The notes under the pieces were generated by a model that saw nothing but the letters and a program-made list of their open reading frames with translations, ran no database searches and had not been told where the DNA came from. A stretch of DNA of 64,000 nucleotides from assembly GCF_020911945.1 (NCBI RefSeq), contig NZ_CP087135.1, forward strand, positions 62,001 through 126,000, read 5' to 3'. Below, piece after piece: positions 37,906-46,680 of this stretch. The translations under genes and the position numbers were made by a program. How positions within the stretch are numbered: position 1 is the stretch's first letter; each line of letters starts with the position of its first letter. Source of the DNA: Flavobacterium galactosidilyticum. GTDB lineage: Bacteria; Bacteroidota; Bacteroidia; Flavobacteriales; Flavobacteriaceae.

Positions 37906-38544
37906 CTATTTATTAGGTTGCGGAGTCATTCTAAGATATGGTTTTATTCTTTCGTGCCCTTTAGGAAATTTAGCGGGAATATCTTCATCTTTAATAGCAG
38001 GTGAAATTACAACTCTTTCGCCATCCTTCCAGTTGGCTGGAGTTGCAACACTATAATTAGCGGTTAACTGTAAACTATCGATCACACGCAGTAGCTCATC
38101 AAAGTTTCTTCCCGTAGAGGCTGGATAAGTCAGTGTTAGTTTAATTTTCTTGTCCGGTCCTATTATGAAAACAGAGCGGACTGTAAAACTCTCACTTGCA
38201 TTAGGATGCATCATGTCATACAATTCAGCTACACGCTTGTCTTCGTCAGCGATTATAGGAAAATTCACTACGGTGTTTTGGGTTTCGTTGATATCCTTGA
38301 TCCATTCCATGTGTGAATCTACGCCATCAACACTTAATGCAATTACTTTTACATTTCGTTTTTGAAATTCCGGATAATAGTTAGCTACTGTACCTAATTC
38401 AGTAGTACAAACTGGAGTAAAATCTGCAGGATGTGAGAATAATATACACCAAGAATCACCAATCCATTCGTGAAACTTTATTTTTCCTTGTGATGTTTCT
38501 GCTTCAAAATCAGGGGCAATATCGCCTAATCGTACTGTTGCCAT
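37906..38544 (-). CDS. 1-Cys-type (Prx6-like) peroxiredoxin
   Basis: This is a 212-residue protein from ATG 38544 (MATVRLGDIAPDF); an upstream in-frame extension to 38574 lacks family similarity. The peroxidatic Cys46 lies in DFTPVCTTELG. The long C-terminal arm (VVISPAIKDEDIPAKFPKG) and size above 200 residues are typical of the Prx6 subgroup that reduces peroxides with a single Cys. The upstream gap holds a 65-bp stem-loop repeat. Confidence 0.92.
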   Translation of the reverse strand: MATVRLGDIAPDFEAETSQGKIKFHEWIGDSWCILFSHPADFTPVCTTELGTVANYYPEFQKRNVKVIALSVDGVDSHMEWIKDINETQNTVVNFPIIADEDKRVAELYDMMHPNASESFTVRSVFIIGPDKKIKLTLTYPASTGRNFDELLRVIDSLQLTANYSVATPANWKDGERVVISPAIKDEDIPAKFPKGHERIKPYLRMTPQPNK

Positions 38545-38691
38545 AATGGTTTTATTTTTTGAAATTAATAACAATGTAAGTTATTGAAATTAAACCAATA
38601 TACTAAGAATATAATCCTAAAATTCTACTAATTTTTGACTGGAATTAAAAAATGAATTTCGGAAAATAGTGATAGGATTCCGGTTTGTATT

Positions 38692-38756
38692 GCCCTGATC
38701 GCAATGGCATCCCACGCTTTTTAGCGTGGATATAATGAAGAGCAGGATTAAGCTCC
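38692..38756 (-). repeat. 65-bp dispersed stem-loop repeat, copy 1
   Basis: Read on the minus strand it runs from ggagct to catcagggc-like ending gatcagggc, with a central hairpin ccacgc-taaaaa-gcgtgg. About four-fifths of positions agree with the copy at 45687-45751. It lies between the MFS stop and the peroxiredoxin start. Confidence 0.85.
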
Positions 38757-38771
38757 AAAAAAATAAAGGAA

Positions 38772-39983
38772 TTACTTTTTCTTTAAATTGGGCAAAAATA
38801 AAGCGACAATCCCAATTAAGGGCAAGTAAGCGCAAAGGTAGTATACGTACGTTATACTGGTATGATCGGCGAGATTTCCTAACAAGGCAGAGCCTAAACC
38901 TCCCATTCCGAATGCAAAACCATAGAAAAGTCCCGAAACCATTCCGAGTTTTTTAGGGAGTAATTCTTGTGCATAAACCAAAATAGCTGGAAAGGCTGAA
39001 GAAATAATTGTTCCTATAAGAACCGATAACACAGCAGTCCAAAATAAATCGACATACGGTAATAACAATGTAAACGGAGCCGCTCCTAATACGGAAAACC
39101 AAATGACATATTTTCTGCCAAACTTATCTCCTAATGGTCCGCCGATTAATGTACCAATTGCGCAAGATGCTAAAAATAAAACCAAATAAAATTGAGAGTC
39201 TTGAACTGATAAGTTAAATTTTTCCATCAAGTAGAATGTAAAATAACTAGACATACTGGCCATGTAAAAAAACTTAGAAAATATCAAAACCATTAAAATT
39301 GCTACTGATAAAATAATTTTGTTTTGAGAAATATTTGGCAAATCGATTACTGCTTTCTTAGTACTTCTTAAGTTTAAATGATTTTGGTACCAAAGAGCAA
39401 TTCTACTCAAAACTACTAATCCAATTATTGCTGCGGCAAGAAACCAAATAATGTAGTGTTGCGCGTTAGGAACTACAATTAGTGCAACTAACAATGGCCC
39501 TAATGCAGTTCCTGCATTTCCTCCTAATTGAAATATGGATTGTGCTAAACCACGTCGGCCTCCTGATGCTAAAAATGAAATTCGGGAAGCTTCAGGATGA
39601 AAAATAGAAGACCCTATTCCCACCAAAACAACGGAAACAATAATCATTGAAAAACCAGAAGCATAGGACAAACATACGATTCCAAGGGAGGTAAAAACCA
39701 TTCCAAAGATTTGAGAATAAGGCTTTGGTTTCTTGTCTGTGTAAAGTCCGACCAATGGTTGTAATAAAGATGCAGCTAATTGATATGCAAGCGTTATCAA
39801 CCCAATTTGCGTAAATGTTAAATTAAAATTTTCTTTTAGAATAGGATAAGCAGCGGGTATAACGGCTTGTAATAAATCATTTATTAAATGTGCAAATGCA
39901 ATAGAAAACAATATAGGATAAACCGTTTGCGGAACACTAGGTACACTTGCAATATTCGAATTTGTAACCGAAGATGAACTCAT
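38772..39983 (-). CDS. Major facilitator transporter, fosmidomycin-resistance (Fsr) type
   Basis: This 403-residue protein has 12 predicted helices. N-terminal AHLINDLLQAVIPAAYPIL, GLYTDKKPKPY and STIFHPEASR-like GSSIFHPEASRISF are typical of Fsr-like MFS drug exporters. The second half repeats the MFS loop GGPLGDKFGRKYVIW. Substrate is unproven. It lies 34 bases downstream of the AEC transporter and may be in one operon with it. Confidence 0.88.
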   Translation of the reverse strand: MSSSSVTNSNIASVPSVPQTVYPILFSIAFAHLINDLLQAVIPAAYPILKENFNLTFTQIGLITLAYQLAASLLQPLVGLYTDKKPKPYSQIFGMVFTSLGIVCLSYASGFSMIIVSVVLVGIGSSIFHPEASRISFLASGGRRGLAQSIFQLGGNAGTALGPLLVALIVVPNAQHYIIWFLAAAIIGLVVLSRIALWYQNHLNLRSTKKAVIDLPNISQNKIILSVAILMVLIFSKFFYMASMSSYFTFYLMEKFNLSVQDSQFYLVLFLASCAIGTLIGGPLGDKFGRKYVIWFSVLGAAPFTLLLPYVDLFWTAVLSVLIGTIISSAFPAILVYAQELLPKKLGMVSGLFYGFAFGMGGLGSALLGNLADHTSITYVYYLCAYLPLIGIVALFLPNLKKK

Positions 39984-40017
39984 TTTTTGAAAAGAACTTT
40001 AATGACTAATAATTAAT

Positions 40018-40926
40018 TTAAAGCTGAAGTATAAAATACCAAAATAGTAAGGTAATAAACGATAATGGAATTCCAAAACCAATCATCATACTACACAATC
40101 GCGGCTTGAGTCCATGAGCGGAGGCAAGTATGCTTGCCGTAATCATTGGCGCCATTGCTGATTCCATAACTGCAACTTCAATCGTTTTTGAATGTTGCTG
40201 CAAAATTACAACATACAACACGTAAATGACAGCCGGAGTCAATATTAATTTATACAAAAGTCCATATCCTAAAAATCTCCAATGCTGGCTTTTCCTATCA
40301 AACTGTAATTGTAATCCAACAGATAGCATTGCTAATGGTGTCATCACAATACCTATTTGTTGAAGCGTGAACTGAATATAGTAATGAAAATCCAAGTTTA
40401 AAAAATTCATCAAACAAGCTACTAAAAAAGTAATAAAAGGTGGAAATATCGCAATTTTCTTTACAATTTGTAATCCGTTCGGTTTTCCACTGGAATACAT
40501 TGTTGCTACAATAATTGCTAAAGTAGAAAGTACTACAAATGAGCCAGGCTGATCGACTAAAATAGCCGTTTTCATTCCTTCTTCTCCGTATAACGCTTGA
40601 ATAATAGGAAATCCTAAAAAAGAAGTATTTCCTAAACCAGCAGTAATAATCAAACAACCAGTCAACTTTTTAGACCAGCCGAATTTCTTACTCAAAAAAT
40701 TAAAGAACAAATAAGCACCTCCAAAAGTAATCCACGCAACACCTATTGGATATAGTAATTCATCGCTAGCCTCAATCTTTGGAATATAGTATAACGCTAA
40801 AGCAGGAAGACAAAAGTAAATCACAATAGTATTCAACACTTTGTACACGCTTACAGGGAATCCCTTGACATTCTGTAGAATTAGACCTAAGAATAGAAAA
40901 ACAAAAATTAGGATGAAGTTGTACAT
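40018..40926 (-). CDS. AEC (auxin efflux carrier) family transporter
   Basis: This 302-residue inner-membrane protein has about ten helices and the AEC features LPALALYYI (first half) and MAPMITASILASAHGL (second half, Pro break). Bacterial members move malonate, malate or other carboxylates; nothing here fixes the substrate. The start is ATG 40926. It is the first gene of a minus-strand run with the MFS gene. Confidence 0.85.
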   Translation of the reverse strand: MYNFILIFVFLFLGLILQNVKGFPVSVYKVLNTIVIYFCLPALALYYIPKIEASDELLYPIGVAWITFGGAYLFFNFLSKKFGWSKKLTGCLIITAGLGNTSFLGFPIIQALYGEEGMKTAILVDQPGSFVVLSTLAIIVATMYSSGKPNGLQIVKKIAIFPPFITFLVACLMNFLNLDFHYYIQFTLQQIGIVMTPLAMLSVGLQLQFDRKSQHWRFLGYGLLYKLILTPAVIYVLYVVILQQHSKTIEVAVMESAMAPMITASILASAHGLKPRLCSMMIGFGIPLSFITLLFWYFILQL

Positions 40927-41127
40927 ATAAAATAATTGTGTACAAAAATACCAATTAAATTTAGCATGAGAATGAAGAAAAATCCATTTACATAATTAAT
41001 GTATCTTTCCTATTTATTCAATGTTTAATTAGTATTTCGTGAAAAATCTCCTTTTATATTCATTAATCAACACGAATTAATAAAACAGGAAACAAAGTTT
41101 CTTTTAAGTCAAAATAAAGAGTTTGCG

Positions 41128-42276
41128 ATGGCAATGCATTTTTTGAAAGTGTTTTTGTTTTTCTTACTTTTACATTTCAAACTATTCGCTTTGTCAAAAA
41201 AACAATATCCCAGCGCTCTAAACGAAAAAGCAGGAATTTCTCCTCCAGAAATCACTAGCCTAACTTCTATTGAACACATTCAAAATTATCGAAAAATACA
41301 ACCGTCAGCGGCCGAATTAGTTGAAGGTATTCGATCGGGGAATATAACTGCTTTGAGTCGGGCGATTACATTGGTCGAAAGCACTAATAGCGATCATTTG
41401 GCTAAAGCCAATAAAGTAATAAATGCTTGCTTGCCCCATTCAGGCACCTCCGTCCGAATAGGAATAACTGGCGTTCCTGGCGTAGGGAAAAGTACTTTCA
41501 TTGAAGCTTTTGGAAAATTCTTAACCAGTTTAGGTAAGAAAGTTGCCGTACTTGCAGTTGATCCTAGTAGTACGATTAGTCACGGAAGTATTCTAGGTGA
41601 TAAAACCAGAATGGAAGAATTAGTAAAAGACAAAAATGCGTATATACGTCCTTCAGCTTCGGGAGAAACATTAGGCGGCGTGGCTCGAAAAACGCGCGAA
41701 ACCATTACACTTTGTGAAGCCTGTGGTTTTGACACCATTATCATTGAAACCGTAGGTGTTGGTCAAAGCGAAACTGCCGTTCACAGCATGGTAGATTTCT
41801 TTTTATTATTAAAGATCTCTGGTGCTGGCGACGAACTACAAGGAATTAAACGAGGCATTATGGAAATGGCGGATGCCATTGTAATCAATAAAGCAGATGG
41901 CGATAATATAAAGAAAGCACATTTTGCTAAAATGGAATTCAATAGAGCACTTCATCTTTTTCCGGCTAAAAAATCAGGATGGACACCCAAAACTTCGACT
42001 TGTAGCGCGATAACACAAGAAGGAATTCCGGAGGTATGGGAAATTATTGAAAAATTTCTTGAATTAACGAAAGGAAATAATACCTTTTATGATAAAAGAA
42101 AAGACCAAAATCAATATTGGATGTTGGAAACCATCAATGAGCAGTTAAAACTGAATTTCTACAACCAGCCCGAAATTCATAATCTATTAGAAGATACTAA
42201 AAAAGCGGTGCAAAATAATGAAATATCACCTTTTGCAGCCGCTCAAAAATTATTAGAACAGTATTTTAAAAAATAG
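41128..42276 (+). CDS. meaB: MeaB/ArgK-type G-protein chaperone of methylmalonyl-CoA mutase
   Basis: This G3E GTPase has P-loop GITGVPGVGKST, LAVDPSSTISHGSILGDKTRM, the switch ETVGVGQSE and base-binding NKADG. MeaB protects adenosylcobalamin-dependent methylmalonyl-CoA mutase; the mutase genes are not in the window. The ATG at 41128 adds a hydrophobic 20-residue stretch (MHFLKVFLFFLLLHFKLFAL) not expected in a cytosolic GTPase. An in-frame TTG at 41191 (SKKQYPSALNEKAGIS) gives a family-like 361-residue protein and is the likelier start. Confidence 0.9.
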   Translation: MAMHFLKVFLFFLLLHFKLFALSKKQYPSALNEKAGISPPEITSLTSIEHIQNYRKIQPSAAELVEGIRSGNITALSRAITLVESTNSDHLAKANKVINACLPHSGTSVRIGITGVPGVGKSTFIEAFGKFLTSLGKKVAVLAVDPSSTISHGSILGDKTRMEELVKDKNAYIRPSASGETLGGVARKTRETITLCEACGFDTIIIETVGVGQSETAVHSMVDFFLLLKISGAGDELQGIKRGIMEMADAIVINKADGDNIKKAHFAKMEFNRALHLFPAKKSGWTPKTSTCSAITQEGIPEVWEIIEKFLELTKGNNTFYDKRKDQNQYWMLETINEQLKLNFYNQPEIHNLLEDTKKAVQNNEISPFAAAQKLLEQYFKK

Positions 42277-42283
42277 TGAATTA

Positions 42284-42514
42284 TTACTCTTTCTCGTAAC
42301 GCTCCATTTCACGATCATAAAACGTATTGGCTTGTTCGATCAAACCTTCCATTTCAGTATTTAATTCTCCTTCATCAAGATCCTCAGCCTCTTCCATAAA
42401 CTCAACCTCATCATCTTTTAAGTTGATGATAAACCTTGGATAATCTAAGTGAATGATAAAAATATCATCGGGAAAATCAGTGTTATCCCCTAGTAAAAAT
42501 TTTGGTAATTCCAT
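42284..42514 (-). CDS. Small acidic conserved protein (unknown)
   Basis: This is a 76-residue cytoplasmic protein, strongly acidic in its second half (EEAEDLDEGELNTEMEG). The N-terminal half LPKFLLGDNTDFPDDIFII HLDYPRFI-type composition suggests a small beta domain. No signal, helix pair or known motif was found. It ends seven bases before, and starts seven bases after, its neighbours (MeaB convergent, MATE co-directional), a compact arrangement that favours a real gene. Confidence 0.65.
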   Translation of the reverse strand: MELPKFLLGDNTDFPDDIFIIHLDYPRFIINLKDDEVEFMEEAEDLDEGELNTEMEGLIEQANTFYDREMERYEKE

Positions 42515-42521
42515 TTTATTC

Positions 42522-43916
42522 TTATTTATTAATGCCGTTATTATCTCCTACTAAAATTAATTTCTTTGTCAATCTTACAAAGCGAATATACAAAAATATC
42601 GAGGCAGCTGTTAATCCTGCTAAAAGTCCGATCCAAATACCAATTGCCTTCAAATCTGTATACAATCCCAAGTATATTGAAATAGGAAAACCAATAATCC
42701 AATACGCAACAAAAGTAATGTACATAGGCACTTTTACATCTTGCAAACCTCTTAAAGCACCTAAAACAACAACTTGGATGCCATCTGAAATTTGGAAAAA
42801 AGCCGCAACAAACAACAGTTGCGACGCTATTAAAATCACTTCGTTAGTTTCTATTATATGACTCATATCATTTACATCGACAAATAATTGCGGTAAATAC
42901 TGATGAAAAATGATGAAAATCGCAGCAAACACAATCTCAACAAGTATTGCTAATAAGAATATAGATCGTGCTACAAGTTGTAATTTTACATAATCCATTA
43001 AACCTTTTTGATTACCCACTCGTATCATTACAGCCACGCTCAATCCCATAGCAAACATAAATGTTAATGAAGCTAAACTTAAAGCAATCTGGTTGGCAGC
43101 TTGACTTGTAGTTCCTAAAACTCCCGATAACCAAATAGCTCCTGTAAATAAAGCAACTTCAAAAAACATTTGCATCGCTGAAGGCAAACCTAAGTTGATG
43201 ATTTTATTCAGCATCTTTTTCTTAATTTCTTTAAAACTAAAATTCTCAAAATAAGGATGAAATTTCGGTTTTCTAATCAGGCTGTAATGCATATACGCTA
43301 ACATCACAATTCTGGAAGCAATTGTTCCAATACCCGCTCCTACAATTCCCATTTTAGGAAAAATCCAGATTCCGTAAATCAAGAAATAATTGATAATCAC
43401 GTTAACGACATTACCTATTATCGTGGCCCACATTGAAATTTTAGTTTCTGATTTACCATCAGCAAATTGCTTATAGGCTTGATAAATAATCAGTGGCACA
43501 AGTGAAAACGCGACAATATCCAGATAAGGTTTTGCCATTTCCACTACAATCTCTGGCTGCCCCATTAATGAAATTAATGGTTTGAAAAAGAAAATTATAA
43601 AGAAAAGCGTAAATCCTAAAATTGTGCATAAAAACAAACCATGGTGAAAAACACTTCTTCCCTCTTCAATATCACTCTTGCCATCTGCTTCAGCAGCTAA
43701 AGGTGTTATAGCGGTTGAAAAACCAATTCCTAATGATAAGGCTATGAAAACGAAACTATTACCTAGGGAAACTGCAGCTAATTCTGTTGGTCCAAGTTTA
43801 CCAACCATTATATTGTCAACAATACCTACAATTGTATGTCCGAGCATACCCAAAATAATAGGATAGGCCAATCGTAAATTATAAGAAAACTCTTTTGTGT
43901 ACTGGGATAAATTCAC
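42522..43916 (-). CDS. MATE-family multidrug/Na+ antiporter
   Basis: This 464-residue protein has 12 helices with the MATE features RLAYPIILGMLGHTIVGIVDN, GIGFSTAITPLAAEADG and, in the second half, LPSAMQMFFEVALFTGAIWL. I chose GTG 43916 (NLSQYTKEF) because a promoter element TACCTTTG lies just upstream at 43944-43937, inside the region required for the longer in-frame start (TTG 43973). Exports cationic compounds in exchange for Na+ or H+; substrate unknown. Confidence 0.9.
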   Translation of the reverse strand: MNLSQYTKEFSYNLRLAYPIILGMLGHTIVGIVDNIMVGKLGPTELAAVSLGNSFVFIALSLGIGFSTAITPLAAEADGKSDIEEGRSVFHHGLFLCTILGFTLFFIIFFFKPLISLMGQPEIVVEMAKPYLDIVAFSLVPLIIYQAYKQFADGKSETKISMWATIIGNVVNVIINYFLIYGIWIFPKMGIVGAGIGTIASRIVMLAYMHYSLIRKPKFHPYFENFSFKEIKKKMLNKIINLGLPSAMQMFFEVALFTGAIWLSGVLGTTSQAANQIALSLASLTFMFAMGLSVAVMIRVGNQKGLMDYVKLQLVARSIFLLAILVEIVFAAIFIIFHQYLPQLFVDVNDMSHIIETNEVILIASQLLFVAAFFQISDGIQVVVLGALRGLQDVKVPMYITFVAYWIIGFPISIYLGLYTDLKAIGIWIGLLAGLTAASIFLYIRFVRLTKKLILVGDNNGINK

Positions 43917-43936
43917 TTCATTTTTTTTAAAGGCCA

Positions 43937-43944
43937 CAAAGGTA
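43937..43944 (-). promoter_or_regulatory. Putative -7 element that sets the MATE gene start
   Basis: TACCTTTG on the minus strand matches TAnnTTTG and lies 20 bases before GTG 43916. A distant TTG (43973-43971) is too far away for a standard -33 box. Confidence 0.5.
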
Positions 43945-44141
43945 AGCAGAAGCTTTGAATTGTATCCCCTCAATTCAATATATAACGCTGTTATTTCATG
44001 AAATCGAATCGTTAATCTAATAATTCTGTAACAAAGCCTTTAAATGATGTAAGTGCAGATACTATTTGCTGTTTTACTTTTACACCGTTGATTTAGGTCA
44101 ATAAAAACAAATAAAAAGAACCCAATTTTAAAAAAAAGATT

Positions 44142-44711
44142 ATGAAAATCGCAGGAAAAATTAAATTAGCATTAGTATTTACAATGGCACTTTTTTTCGG
44201 AAGCCAAGCACAAGCACAAGAAACAAATTACGACCAAGGATTCCGTTTAGGATTTGGAGCAAATGTTGGATATGCAACTAACGACCCATACAAATTAGCA
44301 TTAGGAGGAGATATTAGAGGTCAATACGATTTATCTAAAGTGTACTCCCTTACATTAACTACAGGTTATACTAACTTATTTGTTAGCAAAGCTGATGTTT
44401 TCCCGGGGCAAGTTGAAGGAAAAGACTTGGGGATTATCCCAGCTAAAGCAGGCTTTAAAGCTTTTGTATGGAATGATCAATTTTATTTAATGGGAGAAGC
44501 TGGTGCAGCATTTGCAGTAAGTAATGTAGATAATACGAGAGACAAAACTTCGTTATTGTTATCCCCAAGTGTTGGATACGCTACAAAGTACATCGACATT
44601 TCTTTGAACTATACACATTATAATCATTTTGATCGTATAAATGATAATGGTTCTGTTGGTAAAGGTGTAGGACAAGTAGGAGTTAGATTAGCTTACGGTT
44701 TTAAACTATAA
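44142..44711 (+). CDS. Small outer-membrane beta-barrel protein
   Basis: This 189-residue protein has a signal peptide (ALVFTMALFFGSQAQAQ) followed by an eight-strand-like alternating pattern (FRLGFGANVGYATN, YSLTLTTGYTNLF, FYLMGEAGAAFAVS) and ends in VGVRLAYGFKL with a C-terminal hydrophobic residue. It resembles OmpW/OmpX-size barrels of Bacteroidota. It is a single-gene unit followed by a strong terminator. Confidence 0.8.
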   Translation: MKIAGKIKLALVFTMALFFGSQAQAQETNYDQGFRLGFGANVGYATNDPYKLALGGDIRGQYDLSKVYSLTLTTGYTNLFVSKADVFPGQVEGKDLGIIPAKAGFKAFVWNDQFYLMGEAGAAFAVSNVDNTRDKTSLLLSPSVGYATKYIDISLNYTHYNHFDRINDNGSVGKGVGQVGVRLAYGFKL

Positions 44712-44730
44712 AACAACTTTTAAAATCATA

Positions 44731-44762
44731 AAAAATGCGCTGAAAATTCAGCGCATTTTTTG
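44731..44762. terminator. Bidirectional terminator after the OM barrel gene
   Basis: The inverted repeat aaaaatgcgctga / tcagcgcattttt flanks a 4-base loop and lies between the convergent barrel and PPK2 genes. Confidence 0.9.
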
Positions 44763-44763
44763 T

Positions 44764-45642
44764 TTATTCCTTTGCCAAAATATCTTTGTACATTTCGATA
44801 TTAGCCTTTACTTTATCATCTATTTCAGGATTTTTTATATCGGTGTGTTTCTGCATTTCTTCCCAAATAATTTTACCCACAATATAACGCGCCATTTCCT
44901 TATCGTCAGCCGGAATAACATACCAAGGAGCTGATGCTGTCGATGTGTTGTTTATAGCTTTTTCATAATAATCCATATATTCATCCCAGTGTTCTCTTTC
45001 TTTTAAATCACCCGTCGAGAATTTCCAGTTGTGTTTTCCTTCCTCCAATCGGCGTAATAAGCGCTGTCTTTGTTCTTCCTTGCTCAAGTGTAAATAGAAT
45101 TTCAATACTATAATTCCGTTTTGTGTAATATGTTTCTCAAAATTCTTAATTTGCTCCATCCTATTTTGCCAAAACTCAGGAGTAATATCAGCCACTGACT
45201 CTATTCCTGGTAAATTCTCGTTCATTATATATTCCGGATGAACCCTAGTCACCAAAACATTTTCATAGTGCGACCTATTAAAAATAGCGAACTTCCCTTT
45301 TTCGGGTAAAGCTAAATAATGACGCCATAAATAATCATGTTCTAGTTCCGCTGAATTTGGTGTTTTGAAACTATGTACCACTACTCCACGTGAATTAAAA
45401 CCTTTGAAAACCTCTCGAATCAAACTGTCTTTACCCGACGTATCCATACCTTGAAGACAAATCAAAACGCCGTATCTATTGTGCGCATACATCACATCTT
45501 GCAATTCACTAAGCTTCTCACTCACTTTTTCAAGCTTGTTCTCTTTTTTGTCGTCACTCGCACCAATTTCTAAATTTGTTGGTATTTGTGATAACTTAAT
45601 GTTTTCAACTACTTTAAAATCATCGGGATCTATAGACTTCAT
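44764..45642 (-). CDS. PPK2-family polyphosphate:nucleotide phosphotransferase
   Basis: This 292-residue kinase has Walker A CLQGMDTSGKDS (about residues 62-73), a lid-like SRGVVVHSFKTPN, Walker B-like AIFNRSHYENVL and RRLEEGKHNWKFS. It uses polyphosphate to phosphorylate AMP, ADP or GDP. The single-domain length and LWRHYLALPEKG block fit the class III-like group; this subclass call is tentative. A -7 element lies 26 bases before the start. Confidence 0.88.
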   Translation of the reverse strand: MKSIDPDDFKVVENIKLSQIPTNLEIGASDDKKENKLEKVSEKLSELQDVMYAHNRYGVLICLQGMDTSGKDSLIREVFKGFNSRGVVVHSFKTPNSAELEHDYLWRHYLALPEKGKFAIFNRSHYENVLVTRVHPEYIMNENLPGIESVADITPEFWQNRMEQIKNFEKHITQNGIIVLKFYLHLSKEEQRQRLLRRLEEGKHNWKFSTGDLKEREHWDEYMDYYEKAINNTSTASAPWYVIPADDKEMARYIVGKIIWEEMQKHTDIKNPEIDDKVKANIEMYKDILAKE

Positions 45643-45667
45643 AATAAAAATTTTATCTTTATAAACT

Positions 45668-45675
45668 CAAATATA
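45668..45675 (-). promoter_or_regulatory. Putative -7 element for the PPK2 gene
   Basis: TATATTTG on the minus strand, 25 bases before the ATG. It lies just inside the gap shared with repeat copy 2; no good -33 box was seen. Confidence 0.45.
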
Positions 45676-45686
45676 GCAAATTTTAA

Positions 45687-45751
45687 GGAGCTATTTCCCG
45701 CTGTTCGCTATATCCACGCCCAAAAGCGTGGGATGCCGCTGCCATCAGGGC
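45687..45751 (+). repeat. 65-bp dispersed stem-loop repeat, copy 2
   Basis: This is the partner of 38692-38756 in opposite genomic orientation: ggagct..., then tatatccacgc, loop ccaaaa, gcgtgggatgcc and a final catcagggc. The hairpin arm ccacgc/gcgtgg is conserved while the loop differs. It lies between divergent genes. Confidence 0.85.
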
Positions 45752-45778
45752 TAAAAACTTATTTTCAAAACACAACTA

Positions 45779-46615
45779 ATGGATCAATTAAAACTAGAAT
45801 TATTATTTCAAATCATCGGCATTGGTTCCGCCTCCGGACTCGTTTACAAAGACAATGCACTATGGATTATCGGTGACAATAGTGGCTTTCTTTATGAATA
45901 TCATATGGATTCCAAAGATTTAAATCGGCATCCGTTAATCGAAAATCCATCTGAAAATATTCTTAAAAAAGATAAACCTGATTTTGAGGCCATTACCCAT
46001 TTTGGCGAAGACCTTTATATTTTCGGTTCTGGTTCTACCGAAAAAAGAAACAAAATGGTTCAGATAAATGTGGCAGATAAAAAAATAATAACCACTAATG
46101 ATCTTGGTGATCTATATGCCGTAATGCAAAGTTTTGGAAAAATAAAACCCGAAGATTTTAACCTCGAAGGCGCCATTTACAATGGTAAAAGTTGGTACTT
46201 ACTAAATCGCGGCAACGGAAGCGCTACTAAAAATGTGCTGTTTACTATTGAAGGTGAAAATTTAACTGATCAATTTTCCGTTCTTTCAAACGACTATAAA
46301 CTTCCTAAAATCAAAGGAGTTCGTACCAGCTTTACAGATGCAGTTCTGGTCGACAATACCATTTATTTTTTGGCCACAGCCGAAGACACCGTATCTACTT
46401 ATGAGGATGGTGAAGTATTGGGGAGCATCATTGGAAGCATTGACTTGAAAACTATGAAAATAAAGTTTACAAAAAAAATAAGTGATAGCCACAAATTTGA
46501 AGGCTTAACATTGTATAGCCAATCTAGCGAAAAAATTGAATTTTTACTCTGCGAAGATAAAGACACGGAAGTTCTAGAAACTGATATCTATAAATTAAGC
46601 ATTGACCTCAACTAA
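45779..46615 (+). CDS. Beta-propeller-like protein of unknown function (DUF6929-like)
   Basis: This 278-residue protein lacks a signal peptide. Repeated strand blocks (GSASGLVYKDNALWIIGDNS, DFEAITHFGEDLYIFGSGS, FNLEGAIYNGKSWYLLNRG, SFTDAVLVDNTIYFLATAED, KFEGLTLYSQSSEKIEFLL) suggest a five-bladed propeller. This looks like a family labelled DUF6929, but that is recall, not verified. No catalytic residues are evident. Confidence 0.6.
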   Translation: MDQLKLELLFQIIGIGSASGLVYKDNALWIIGDNSGFLYEYHMDSKDLNRHPLIENPSENILKKDKPDFEAITHFGEDLYIFGSGSTEKRNKMVQINVADKKIITTNDLGDLYAVMQSFGKIKPEDFNLEGAIYNGKSWYLLNRGNGSATKNVLFTIEGENLTDQFSVLSNDYKLPKIKGVRTSFTDAVLVDNTIYFLATAEDTVSTYEDGEVLGSIIGSIDLKTMKIKFTKKISDSHKFEGLTLYSQSSEKIEFLLCEDKDTEVLETDIYKLSIDLN

Positions 46616-46680
46616 AACTTCGGAATGCTGTAACATTTATAAATCCTTATAGTCTAACCACTAAAAATAAAACAATATAG

